Below, piece after piece: positions 8,033 through 16,766 of a stretch of DNA of 64,000 nt (position 1 is the first letter of the stretch; each line of letters opens with the position of its first letter). Made by a program: the position numbers and the translations under genes. The notes beneath the pieces were generated by a model, which made no database searches, was not told the DNA's origin, and saw nothing but the letters and a program-made list of their open reading frames with translations. The DNA lies in assembly GCA_037071015.1 (NCBI GenBank), contig JBAMOY010000001.1, positions 868,001 to 932,000 of the forward strand, in the 5' to 3' direction. Source of the DNA: JBAMOY01 sp037071015 (GTDB lineage Bacteria > Bacillota_I > Bacilli_A > RF39 > UBA660).

Positions 8033-9163
8033 ATGGGAAGAATATCTAAATATCGCGTTGACAAATTTATCATTATACCACTAGTTATTTTTGCAATCAT
8101 AAGTATCATATCGATAACTAGTGCCCAAGAATTATTACCAAGTTATATGCACACCCTAGCTTTAAAACAAACATTATGGTATATAGCTGGTTTCTTACTA
8201 GCTTATTTTATTATGTTTATCGGTAATGATTTCATCTATGACAACATTTGGGTTTTCTATGGCATTGGTGTCATATCCCTAGGTTTACTACTCATCTTCG
8301 GTACCCCAATCAACAATGCTAAATGTTGGTTCAGTATCCCTGGTATTGGTACTGTTCAACCAAGTGAATTTATGAAAATTATTTTAATCGTTACCAACGC
8401 TGTTTTAATTGATAAATTTAATCGCAATTTTTCTAACCCTACGCTTATGGAAGAATTTAAATTTTTAATTAAAATTGGCATTGTCGTCTTAATTCCCAGT
8501 CTACTAACTTTCTTACAACCTGATACTGGTGTTGTCTTAATATATTTGTTAATAACAATTACTATGTTATTCATTTCAGGAATTCGTTATCGTTGGTTTG
8601 TTCTTTTAATTAGTCTATTAGTCCTAGCTATTGGTATTACCTTAAGTGTTTATTTTATCGATACCGATCTATTTATTAAGATTTTTGGTACCGATTTCTT
8701 CCTAAGAATCGATCGCTTATTAGATTGGTCTAATAAAAGTGGTTACCAATTGGAGAATGGTTTAGCCGCCATTGGTTCAGGAGGTTTTTTAGGTCATGGT
8801 TTTAAAAACACCCCTATTTATTTTCCTGAACCACAAACAGATTTTATCTTTGCTGTTTATGCTAGTAATTTTGGTTTTCTAGGTTCTATTTTCCTTTTGG
8901 GATTAATAATATTCTTTGATATAAAATTAATAAATATCGCCATTAAAAGTAACAACAATATCAATAAATATGTCACCGCCGGAATTATCGGTATGCTTAT
9001 CTATCAACAACTCCAAAATATCGGGATGACCTTCGGCTTAATGCCAATTACCGGTATTACCCTTCCTTTCATCAGCTATGGAGGGTCTAGTCTTCTCAGC
9101 TACATGATTATGGCTGGTATTATTTTTAATATTTCTAATCAATCTTTAAGATATAAAAATTAA
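8033..9163 (+). CDS. rodA: RodA/FtsW/SpoVE-family peptidoglycan polymerase
   Basis: SEDS-family glycosyltransferase that polymerizes lipid II into glycan strands together with a class B penicillin-binding protein. The 376-residue protein has about ten membrane segments and the family motifs QPSEFMKI, LQPDTGVVLIY (with the catalytic Asp region), PEPQTDFIFAV and MPITGITLPFISYGGSS. Features fit RodA somewhat better than FtsW, but SpoVE (the spore-cortex enzyme) belongs to the same family and cannot be excluded. AGGTGATAAC precedes the ATG. The gene has its own promoter and ends in a 12-bp stem terminator. Confidence 0.85.
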   Translation: MGRISKYRVDKFIIIPLVIFAIISIISITSAQELLPSYMHTLALKQTLWYIAGFLLAYFIMFIGNDFIYDNIWVFYGIGVISLGLLLIFGTPINNAKCWFSIPGIGTVQPSEFMKIILIVTNAVLIDKFNRNFSNPTLMEEFKFLIKIGIVVLIPSLLTFLQPDTGVVLIYLLITITMLFISGIRYRWFVLLISLLVLAIGITLSVYFIDTDLFIKIFGTDFFLRIDRLLDWSNKSGYQLENGLAAIGSGGFLGHGFKNTPIYFPEPQTDFIFAVYASNFGFLGSIFLLGLIIFFDIKLINIAIKSNNNINKYVTAGIIGMLIYQQLQNIGMTFGLMPITGITLPFISYGGSSLLSYMIMAGIIFNISNQSLRYKN

Positions 9164-9255
9164 TCGCAATATATTAGAAAATACTTATAATTAATTCTAC
9201 CTTAATAGGATAGCTTATTTTTATAATTTTAAAAATTATAAAATTAAATATAAAT

Positions 9256-9290
9256 AAAAATGTGATACTATCGTTATCACATTTTTATTT
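9256..9290. terminator. Strong terminator after rodA, shared with the pseudopilin gene
   Basis: Perfect 12-bp stem (9256-9267 with 9275-9286), seven-base loop, T-rich tract on the plus strand. On the minus strand it overlaps the stop codon of the pilin-like gene and is followed by TTTTTATTT. Confidence 0.85.
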
Positions 9291-9659
9291 TTTTTCACTA
9301 CAAACTTCACTTAAATTATAATCTAAAACTTCACCTTCACTAACATCCACCACCACATATAAAGAAACACTATATGATTTATCTGTCAATGGATCTATTA
9401 TAGGTTCAGCTAATAAACCTTCATCAACTAATGTTTTTAATTGGATACAATAACTATCTCCACTATTTTTAGAATACTCGTCTTGATGGTTATCAAGATA
9501 TAAATCGACCGCTGATCTAATAATCTCACTCATAACATCATTTGATTGATTTTTAGCCTTAGCCAACTGATTAATAATTGCTGGAACAGTTAAAACTGAT
9601 ATCAACCCTAAAACAACAATTACAGCTAATAGTTCTATCAACGTAAATCCTTTTTTCAT
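9285..9659 (-). CDS. Type IV pilin-like (ComGC-type) pseudopilin
   Basis: The N-terminus MKKGFTLIELLAVIVVLG is a class III prepilin signal: cleavage by a prepilin peptidase after Gly4, a Glu at mature position 5 and a long hydrophobic helix. Two Cys in the C-terminal part could form a disulfide. Such proteins build competence or secretion pseudopili. No pilus assembly ATPase, platform protein or peptidase lies in this window, so it is either a lone pilin or its partners are elsewhere. AGGTGATGAT precedes the ATG. Confidence 0.8.
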   Translation of the reverse strand: MKKGFTLIELLAVIVVLGLISVLTVPAIINQLAKAKNQSNDVMSEIIRSAVDLYLDNHQDEYSKNSGDSYCIQLKTLVDEGLLAEPIIDPLTDKSYSVSLYVVVDVSEGEVLDYNLSEVCSEKK

Positions 9660-9706
9660 ATCATCACCTATGATATTATTATATAATTAAATATATAAAA
9701 AAACAA

Positions 9707-9898
9707 CTATTTAGTTGTTTCTTCTGTCTTACTAATTACTTCTTTGCCTTTATATGTTCCACATTTAGCACATACTCTATGTGGTCTAACTGCTTCCCCA
9801 CACTTTGGGCACTTTACAGTTCCATTTTCTGTAATTTTATAGTGAGTACGACGCATTCTTCCTCTTGTCTTACTAACTTTTCTAAATGGTACAGCCAT
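9707..9898 (-). CDS. rpmF: Ribosomal protein L32
   Basis: Large-subunit ribosomal protein of 63 residues. It has the family start MAVPFRKVSKTRGRMRRTHYK and a zinc ribbon made of CPKC and CAKC pairs. GAGGTGTG precedes the ATG. It follows yceD by 18 bases, the widespread yceD-rpmF operon, and is driven by the promoter upstream of yceD. Confidence 0.96.
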   Translation of the reverse strand: MAVPFRKVSKTRGRMRRTHYKITENGTVKCPKCGEAVRPHRVCAKCGTYKGKEVISKTEETTK

Positions 9899-9916
9899 TT
9901 TTCACACCTCTTTCTC

Positions 9917-10399
9917 TTATAGTAGATCTCTTAATTTTTCCAATTCAGGATTCATATCTTTACTATCTTCTTCATCAGTTATTAAACGCCAACCCTCACC
10001 TGACATTTTCATGTCACCTACTTCTGGGCTAATAACCTTCATGGGAATTTCCATTAATATATTTTCCCATATAATTGGTAAAATATCAATAGTATTTTGA
10101 TTATTTTTAACAATTTCACCAATTTCACTGAATAATTCCATTACCATACCTTCTACTTTAGTAGTAAAAGGATAAGGGACTGGTTTTAAAGTCAAAGAAC
10201 AAGGCAACACCATAATTCCGCTAATGCTAAGATCTAAATAATAACTCTGATCTTCACGAGCAAGTATTCCTACCGCTTTCGCATCATTTAATTCCAAGAT
10301 ATTTGCATCCCTTAATTGACTCTGTTCTATAATGATAGCTTCATTAATATCAATATATTCTAATCCTTTATTATTTAGTCGTGTTAAATCAATATTCAA
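9917..10399 (-). CDS. yceD: YceD/DUF177 family protein
   Basis: A 160-residue member of the DUF177 family, linked to 23S rRNA accumulation and ribosome assembly in other bacteria. The central LPCSLTLKPVPYPF segment is the family signature, normally with conserved Cys and PV. The TTG at 10399 is chosen because GGTGGTGA precedes it and the resulting start (NIDLTRLNNKGLE) aligns with known family starts. The ATG at 10417 has no ribosome site and lies within about ten bases of the promoter -10. It is co-transcribed with rpmF. In Bacillus this pair is adjacent to tmcAL, which here is 4.6 kb away. Confidence 0.88.
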   Translation of the reverse strand: MNIDLTRLNNKGLEYIDINEAIIIEQSQLRDANILELNDAKAVGILAREDQSYYLDLSISGIMVLPCSLTLKPVPYPFTTKVEGMVMELFSEIGEIVKNNQNTIDILPIIWENILMEIPMKVISPEVGDMKMSGEGWRLITDEEDSKDMNPELEKLRDLL

Positions 10400-10422
10400 T
10401 ATATCACCACCAAGCATTAAAC

Positions 10423-10451
10423 ATTATACCCAAAATCAAATTAAATATCAA
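10423..10451 (-). promoter_or_regulatory. Near-consensus SigA promoter of yceD-rpmF
   Basis: On the minus strand: TTGATA (10446-10451), 17-base spacer, TATAAT (10423-10428). It supports the TTG start of yceD at 10399. Confidence 0.75.
10437..10449 (+). repeat. 13-bp direct repeat, left copy, flanking the cassette
   Basis: CAAATTAAATATC, identical to 14964-14976 and 25607-25619. It lies inside the yceD promoter spacer/-35 region at the left edge of the two-gene cassette. Confidence 0.5.
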
Positions 10452-10563
10452 GTATTTATCTTTTAAACAAATTACATGTGTTTTATCTTTTTATTTTTCC
10501 GATATTGTTCACCATTTTCTAAATGCAAATTATTATTTATTTGTTAATATAACATATCACCCA

Positions 10564-11358
10564 TTATTTTCTATTATTATGAATAAATTTTGAAAGTTTT
10601 TTACATATATTATGACAATTAGTAGTTGCATCTTGTGTCAAGTCGGGCAGGTTTTTATCTATATTGTGACAAGTAGAAATCGCCCTTTGGGCCAATCCAG
10701 GCTGATTATTATCCCTATTATAGCCAGAGACATATAAGGTATCACCCTCAAGATTTACTTTCATAGTTCTTCCTTTTAAGTAACCGAATGAAGGTCCCAT
10801 CTTTTCAAGTACCATACGCGCCACTTCTACAGTCATTGGCGTCGGATCATACTGAATGATACCCATTCCAAGAGGCTTAGAATGATTATACAATGCGGCT
10901 AAAACCTCGGCTTTATCTTTATTAGAAATATCTATAACATCAGGAGATATTTCAACACATCCATAATCTGTTTTTCTATCGTCTTCTGCATCGAGCTGAT
11001 AAAAAGATTTCTTATATAGTTCTATAAATTCACTATAAAATTCATTTGGCGTTATAGCCTGAGCGAAACTTGGAAAATATGTCATCCACATATCCAAATT
11101 ATGACCCATGTGAATATAATACTCAAAAATATCTTTAAATGTTTTTGAATTTTGAAATCTACAAGTTTTATCTTTAATATCTTTTATAAGAAACTTTAAA
11201 TAAACCATTAACTCTTCGGGTGTCAATTGATTAGGAACAATATATCCTAACATTTTTATAAAATCATCAAATTCTTGTGAATCCCTACCTTCGTAGTAAA
11301 TATCATCGGGAGGATTTAAAAATATTTGCCGAACATTTTTCAAATATACTTTACTCAT
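10564..11358 (-). CDS. Unknown protein, second gene of the inserted cassette
   Basis: A 264-residue soluble protein that I do not recognise. Residues about 145-220 (from YGCVEISPDVIDISN through LGMGIIQYDPTPMTV, FGYLKGRTMKVNL and YVSGYNRDN) look like a compact alpha/beta domain that I recall from uncharacterised gut Bacillota proteins. The C-terminus has two copies of a roughly 17-residue motif (AISTCHNIDKNL and ATTNCHNICKKL). The start ATG overlaps the stop of the 1183-residue gene by one base (TAATG), so translation is coupled. The stop lies 112 bases from the yceD promoter. Function is unknown. Confidence 0.7.
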   Translation of the reverse strand: MSKVYLKNVRQIFLNPPDDIYYEGRDSQEFDDFIKMLGYIVPNQLTPEELMVYLKFLIKDIKDKTCRFQNSKTFKDIFEYYIHMGHNLDMWMTYFPSFAQAITPNEFYSEFIELYKKSFYQLDAEDDRKTDYGCVEISPDVIDISNKDKAEVLAALYNHSKPLGMGIIQYDPTPMTVEVARMVLEKMGPSFGYLKGRTMKVNLEGDTLYVSGYNRDNNQPGLAQRAISTCHNIDKNLPDLTQDATTNCHNICKKLSKFIHNNRK

Positions 11359-14300
11359 TAATGATCACTACCCCTTACTAAAGATAACACTTTCTTACTA
11401 ACCGACTTAGGATCAACAGATACACCCATTTCAGTAAATATTTTATCTAATTTATCAAGTTCATCATATAACTCTTCTCTAGCTCTAGTATCATTTTCTA
11501 AAAGTCTACATTCTACCTCGCCATTATTATTAATTAACATGTACCAATCATCAGCGATTGACCCATATTTATAATTATCAAAATCAAATACTTCTATATT
11601 ACCTGTTTTTGCAAATTCTATAGATCTTATTTTCTTGATAATAGAAGATTTTTGTTCCCTATTTAAAAGTGATAATTCTACATATCTATCTGGTTTCTTT
11701 CTAGCATCTTTATATTGTATTTTTACGTCTCCATAATATAATTCGCGTTCACCATTTGATGCTAATATAAATTGTTCATATTCCGCATCGCAATAAATAT
11801 GACCATCAACTCTTGGCGTTTGTATCTTATCGCTAGGAACTTGGCTTTTAGGTTTAGATATTTTAGAATACCTGCCTCCAAAAGTTACTAATTTAATTTG
11901 TTCTTTTGTATTTTCCTCTTTTGCAGAAATATTAATAATATTTTGAGATGCTTTCGTATATGTTTCTAAAAGAATGTCATAATCATAAGTTCCTCTTGTT
12001 TCTACATTATCAAAACATACTAAATTACCATTTCGCCATACCCAACTTTGAGCAACCAATTCACCATTTTTTCGCACTATAAATATTCTACCATCTTTAC
12101 TTTGGGCCGAATGGAATAAAGATGTGTTTGATACTCCATCTATTAAGAAACAGCATCTTGTAATATAACCAACAACTAATCCTAAAGGATCATCCAAATC
12201 GAGCATTTCATAAGTATATTCATCATTATAGCTCCCTGATACTTTTGGAATAGTCGAAAATCCACGACTTTTCATATCACTATATAACCGTCTTGCTTTT
12301 TCTAGATTTTCTTCGTTAGAACCAATTTCACTTAATACAGATGCTAAACGATATTCATCAGGATTTAATAAAATTTTATTCTCCTCAAACCATTTTAAAA
12401 TTCTTGCAACACTAACATTTCCATTTAAGTTTTGATATATAGTTTCCCAACCATTATATACATCAGCAAATTTTTTCTCAAACTCTGGTATTTTATCCTG
12501 TAATAATCTATTAATATTAGTTGTATTATCACTTATATTACTACCAAACATAAAATCATTTAATTTTTTATTTATTATCGGTTCACCATTATCATTTAAG
12601 TTAATTCTTTTTATATCAATACCATTAAATATATACTCATATCTAGTAAAAGGAACTTTTAAATCAATTAAATTTTTAGCATTTTGATAACCAACTGCTA
12701 AATATAATCTAATTGCCAAATTTCTAATTGATGATTTTTCAGGATTTTCATCCTTATAGTTATTCAATAATTTTTCGCATATTTGTTTAAATAATTTATT
12801 ATTTAATGCAATTATCTGTTCTTCTGTTAAATTTTCTACAAAAGACTCGATTTCAGCAGGTGTATATACATTAATATTACTATTATTATTCACTCCAACA
12901 TTATTTTTGTTAAAGAATATTAAACCTTTTAATGTTTTTATAGAAATTAGCATAGTTGAGTCTATACTACCCTTTACCAGTCTATAAAACAAACTATCCT
13001 TTATTAAATTAATATTTTGAGAATTTTCTTTCTCCAAGCTATCTAACAACTTAGACATATACATTTCTTTGAACATTTGATAATAATCATCTTTATCATT
13101 AATAATATGATATTTAAGTAATACTCGAAGCAAAACTAATAAGTTAATACAATTATAATCAATTAAAACATTTTCAGCCTCTTCGTCTATAATTTTTGCC
13201 ACCAATTGTTCATATTCAGCCATTAATTCTTCATGCTTATTATTTTGTGCTAATTCAGTATATTTAGTAAGCTTTTTATTTTGAATATTTTTTTCAAAGT
13301 AATAAAACATTCTTTTTACATTGCTATCATTTAATAACAAATCTTTATCTATAAAATCAAAATTATCTATATCGCATTCCAATAATAATTTTTCAATTAT
13401 ATTATATTCACTTCTATGAATAACATTTAATAATCCATACCAATCACTAGCAGACAAAGCTTTAAAATCATCAAAGAATGTTGTTAAAATCTCATTTTTA
13501 GAATCGCCCCAAACTAAACGTAACAAATCCTTTATATATGTTTTTTCGTGAATTAATTGTTTGATACTTTCACTTAATACTTCAATATATTTATGTTGTA
13601 AACAAGAATCACTATTACCAAACAATTTAGGTATATATTGCGATGTAATGCGTTTTAATCTTTCTGAAAAATTTACAAATATATATTCTACTAACTCATC
13701 TTTAGTTGTTTCCTTTTCTTTTATACTCCAGGAATATTTTAAATTTCTTTCTGAATAATTACTAATAAAATATATAAATTCTTCATCAGATAAGTTACAT
13801 AGATAATCCTTATACAACAAAAAAATTTTATTTTTTAAAGTTGAATTATCTATATTTTCATTTACATAATCTATAAAAGTTTTGCCATCTATTTCACTAA
13901 GTTTATTCTTATATTCAAGAAACAACTTTGTTTTCATTTCATTAGAATCAAACGCAAACATATCCAATAGCAATTCAGCATTCATACTATTGTATCTAAC
14001 TTTAAAATCACTTAAAGATTTTAATCTTAAATTATCATCTAGTCTACTAATAATTAAGTTAAAATAAGTATCTGATAGTTCAATTAATTTACTAGAGTTT
14101 ACTTTCCAAATATTATAGATTTGCTCAGAATCATCTACATTCATTCCTAATTTATACATTAATATATCAGCAGGTATATCTTTTATTTTAGAATCAAAAT
14201 ATTTATTACACAAAACAATTCCATCACCTGATAACATTGTTAAAAAGTTCACAAAATCTTGATGATTAAATGACTCTATAGTATCATGATATTCATTAAA

Positions 14301-14909
14301 GAAATAATCGAGATTTTCTTCATAAACACTTGTTATAATTGTTGATATACTATCAGCATCTAATTTTTTTATAAAATCACTAACAGTTGTTAAAAAATAT
14401 TTCTGATTTTCAGGTTGTAATGTTCCTATGAACGATAAAAGCAATTTAGAATCGCAATCAATTATTCTATCTTTAAATTTAACAATCATTCTTTTTTGGT
14501 TTTCTAAAGATAAAGCTAATATAAAATTTTGAATAACTGTTGGACTTAATTTATCACCAAAATTATTTAATAAATTCAATTTTTCATCTTCTTTAAGAAT
14601 ATATGCGAGTTCAACCTGAATAGTTGGATTTAATCTATTTATATTATAAATCTCTTCAAATGTATAAACTGATAGTTCGGGCGTTTTGGTTGCTATCATT
14701 TTAAAAGTTATAACATCTACCATACCATTAGAATTTTGCCAATTATCAATTATTTTCACCTTATTTTCAATAAAGTTAAATATTTGATTAACATCCACAA
14801 TAGATATTTTTTGCAAATCGTCTAAATGTTGTTCTACTAACTCTTGTACATCGCTTGATGGTAATCTGCCTATTTGACTTAAAAATATATTTATTGAAAA
14901 TGGTTTCAT
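11358..14909 (-). CDS. Giant helical-repeat protein with C-terminal Cys/Trp-rich domain, unknown
   Basis: An 1183-residue protein with no membrane segment. Most of residues 1-800 are degenerate helical repeats of about 35-40 residues (for example KLFLEYKNKLSEIDGKTFIDY and KIFLLYKDYLCNLSDEEFIYF), resembling HEAT-type solenoids. From about residue 915 comes a distinct domain with CCFLIDG, GRIFIVRKNGELVAQSWVWR and CFDNVE, a pattern reminiscent of GNAT-like folds. A Lys/Glu-rich tail follows. AAGGGGG precedes the ATG at 14909; the longer frame to 14966 has no ribosome site. Function is unknown. A scaffold plus a catalytic or binding module, working with the coupled 264-residue protein, is an inference. 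Confidence 0.75.
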   Translation of the reverse strand: MKPFSINIFLSQIGRLPSSDVQELVEQHLDDLQKISIVDVNQIFNFIENKVKIIDNWQNSNGMVDVITFKMIATKTPELSVYTFEEIYNINRLNPTIQVELAYILKEDEKLNLLNNFGDKLSPTVIQNFILALSLENQKRMIVKFKDRIIDCDSKLLLSFIGTLQPENQKYFLTTVSDFIKKLDADSISTIITSVYEENLDYFFNEYHDTIESFNHQDFVNFLTMLSGDGIVLCNKYFDSKIKDIPADILMYKLGMNVDDSEQIYNIWKVNSSKLIELSDTYFNLIISRLDDNLRLKSLSDFKVRYNSMNAELLLDMFAFDSNEMKTKLFLEYKNKLSEIDGKTFIDYVNENIDNSTLKNKIFLLYKDYLCNLSDEEFIYFISNYSERNLKYSWSIKEKETTKDELVEYIFVNFSERLKRITSQYIPKLFGNSDSCLQHKYIEVLSESIKQLIHEKTYIKDLLRLVWGDSKNEILTTFFDDFKALSASDWYGLLNVIHRSEYNIIEKLLLECDIDNFDFIDKDLLLNDSNVKRMFYYFEKNIQNKKLTKYTELAQNNKHEELMAEYEQLVAKIIDEEAENVLIDYNCINLLVLLRVLLKYHIINDKDDYYQMFKEMYMSKLLDSLEKENSQNINLIKDSLFYRLVKGSIDSTMLISIKTLKGLIFFNKNNVGVNNNSNINVYTPAEIESFVENLTEEQIIALNNKLFKQICEKLLNNYKDENPEKSSIRNLAIRLYLAVGYQNAKNLIDLKVPFTRYEYIFNGIDIKRINLNDNGEPIINKKLNDFMFGSNISDNTTNINRLLQDKIPEFEKKFADVYNGWETIYQNLNGNVSVARILKWFEENKILLNPDEYRLASVLSEIGSNEENLEKARRLYSDMKSRGFSTIPKVSGSYNDEYTYEMLDLDDPLGLVVGYITRCCFLIDGVSNTSLFHSAQSKDGRIFIVRKNGELVAQSWVWRNGNLVCFDNVETRGTYDYDILLETYTKASQNIINISAKEENTKEQIKLVTFGGRYSKISKPKSQVPSDKIQTPRVDGHIYCDAEYEQFILASNGERELYYGDVKIQYKDARKKPDRYVELSLLNREQKSSIIKKIRSIEFAKTGNIEVFDFDNYKYGSIADDWYMLINNNGEVECRLLENDTRAREELYDELDKLDKIFTEMGVSVDPKSVSKKVLSLVRGSDH

Positions 14910-14963
14910 AAAATAACCCCCTTGAAATTGTCTTATATAATAACACATCAAACCAAAAAAAAA

Positions 14964-14976
14964 CAAATTAAATATC
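14964..14976 (+). repeat. 13-bp direct repeat, right copy, flanking the cassette
   Basis: Same 13 bases as at 10437-10449, same orientation. Within a longer 17-base identity (14962-14978) with 25605-25621. Confidence 0.5.
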
Positions 14977-15015
14977 TTGATTTAACCAACTTTACTATCA
15001 TTGTTTTAAAAATTA

Positions 15016-15024
15016 TGTTAAGAT
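15016..15024 (+). promoter_or_regulatory. Extended -10 element upstream of tmcAL
   Basis: TGT followed by TAAGAT (15019-15024), 22 bases before the tmcAL ATG. No good -35 is visible. Confidence 0.4.
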
Positions 15025-15046
15025 ATAAGCAATTAGAGGTGATAAC

Positions 15047-16198
15047 ATGAATAGTGTCGGTATTATATGCGAGTACAATCCTTTTCATAATGGCCATCTT
15101 TATCATTTAAATGAAGTAAAAAAATTATTTCCTAATACCCCTATTATTCTTATTATGAGTGGTCATTTTACGCAAAGAGGAATTCCTAGTATCATTAACA
15201 AGTGGGAAAAAACTAAGCTAGCCCTAGATTACGGTATCGATCTAGTAATTGAATTACCATTCGTGTTTGCTAGTCAAAGTGCCGACATATTTGCTAAAGG
15301 GAGCATCGAATTGTTAAAAGAACTGAAAGTTTCATATCTTGTCTTCGGTAGTGAAACTAATGATGTTGATACTTTAATTAATTTAGCCAAAATTCAAATT
15401 AATAATCCCGAATACGATCAGTTGGTAAAATCTTTTTTAGATAAAGGATATAATTATCCAACTGCCCTATCAAAAGCCTTAACCAAAATATCTAAAGTTG
15501 ATCTTAATAATCCTAATGATATTTTAGGACTAGCTTACATTAAAGAAATTATCAAGCAAAAAGCCAAAATTAAGCCTATCACAATCAAAAGAACCGTTGG
15601 CTTTCATTCGGATTCAATAATTGATAATATAACTAGTGCTAGTAATATCAGACAAAAAATATATGATAACCAAAATATAGAACAGCTAGTACCTAAACCA
15701 GTTTATAATTGTTTAACCCAGTGTTCACTACATTTTACTGAAAATTATTTTCCGCTATTAAAGTATAAAATAATGATCGAGTCAAATCTTGAACAATATC
15801 AGACAGTTGATGAGGGGATTGAAAATAGAATTGATAAATGTATCATTACGAGTATATCTACCGATCAGTTAGTTAATAGTATTAAAACTAAACGTTACAC
15901 TTATAATAAAATTATGCGAATGTTAACTCATATTTTATGTAGCTTTACCAAACAAGAAGCAATAAACATTAATAATGAATATATTAGACTTCTAGGTTTT
16001 TCTAAAATAGGACAAACTTATCTAAATAAGATTAAAAAAGATTTACATCTTCCCATTATTACCAATTATAAACCAAAATTCAGTCATATTCTCGATATTG
16101 AAATAAGAGCAACCAAGGTATACGCATCTATTTTAAACGAAAAAGATAAAATTAGTTTAATTGAAAAGGAATTTAAACAATCACCTCTTCAAAAATAA
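15047..16198 (+). CDS. tmcAL: tRNA(Met) cytidine acetate ligase
   Basis: TmcAL (YlbM) uses acetate and ATP to make N4-acetylcytidine at the wobble base of elongator tRNA-Met. The N-terminus has the nucleotidyltransferase signature: GIICEYNPFHNGHLYHL with its HNGH motif, MSGHFTQRG, and the family stretches KWEKTKLALDYGIDLVIELP and FASQSADIFAKGSIELL. At 383 residues it matches the family length. AGAGGTGATAAC precedes the ATG. In several Bacillota this gene diverges from yceD-rpmF; here an unknown two-gene cassette lies between them. Confidence 0.92.
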   Translation: MNSVGIICEYNPFHNGHLYHLNEVKKLFPNTPIILIMSGHFTQRGIPSIINKWEKTKLALDYGIDLVIELPFVFASQSADIFAKGSIELLKELKVSYLVFGSETNDVDTLINLAKIQINNPEYDQLVKSFLDKGYNYPTALSKALTKISKVDLNNPNDILGLAYIKEIIKQKAKIKPITIKRTVGFHSDSIIDNITSASNIRQKIYDNQNIEQLVPKPVYNCLTQCSLHFTENYFPLLKYKIMIESNLEQYQTVDEGIENRIDKCIITSISTDQLVNSIKTKRYTYNKIMRMLTHILCSFTKQEAININNEYIRLLGFSKIGQTYLNKIKKDLHLPIITNYKPKFSHILDIEIRATKVYASILNEKDKISLIEKEFKQSPLQK

Positions 16199-16209
16199 TT
16201 TTATCCTTT

Positions 16210-16743
16210 TTATTTTCTTTTAACAAAAAGTTTCGCTACGGTATGATTTTGATCATAATTATATCCAGTATAATGACCATCTAGCATTTCTATGAAACCA
16301 ATCTGGTTAACAAACAAATTTTTAGTACGGCGATTATATGTGACCGAACCCATCAGCGCATGTCCGTATGGCTGATCAATCTCATATTGGACAATATTTA
16401 GAGTCACAAAATATTGATAAGTCTCTAAATATTCTCGCGCTGTGATATTGTCTAAATAACCATTTTGATAACGTATACCTGTTACCACATTATTTTCGCG
16501 ATAAGTATAATGATAGAAATCTTCAACGTCAAGACCATCTCTATGTGCTAATTTTTCAGCAAGAGATAACTTATGATAAACAACTTGCGGATTAAAGCAA
16601 TCCGGATTTTCTAAATACAATTTTCTAACAATATCAACTATTTGTTCACTGTATCTTTTGCTTTCCTTCAAAAAATAAATCTTTTCAATTTCTATACCAT
16701 CAAAATTACTGCTTTCTTTAAGCGTTCTATTTCTCTCTAACAT
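16210..16743 (-). CDS. Uncharacterised 177-residue protein
   Basis: Soluble mixed alpha/beta protein, not recognised. It is rich in Tyr and His in the middle (GLDVEDFYHYTYRENNVVTG and EYLETYQYF) and has no signal peptide or membrane segment. AGGAGA precedes the ATG. It converges with tmcAL (12 bases between stops) and follows mutM by 23 bases on the same strand, so it is likely in the mutM transcript. Confidence 0.7.
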   Translation of the reverse strand: MLERNRTLKESSNFDGIEIEKIYFLKESKRYSEQIVDIVRKLYLENPDCFNPQVVYHKLSLAEKLAHRDGLDVEDFYHYTYRENNVVTGIRYQNGYLDNITAREYLETYQYFVTLNIVQYEIDQPYGHALMGSVTYNRRTKNLFVNQIGFIEMLDGHYTGYNYDQNHTVAKLFVKRK

Positions 16744-16766
16744 ATTTTTCTCCTAAATTATATTTA

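Noticed and set aside
10381..10593. 70-residue plus-strand ORF
   Set aside because: Covers the yceD promoter and start region on the other strand, low-complexity composition and no ribosome site.
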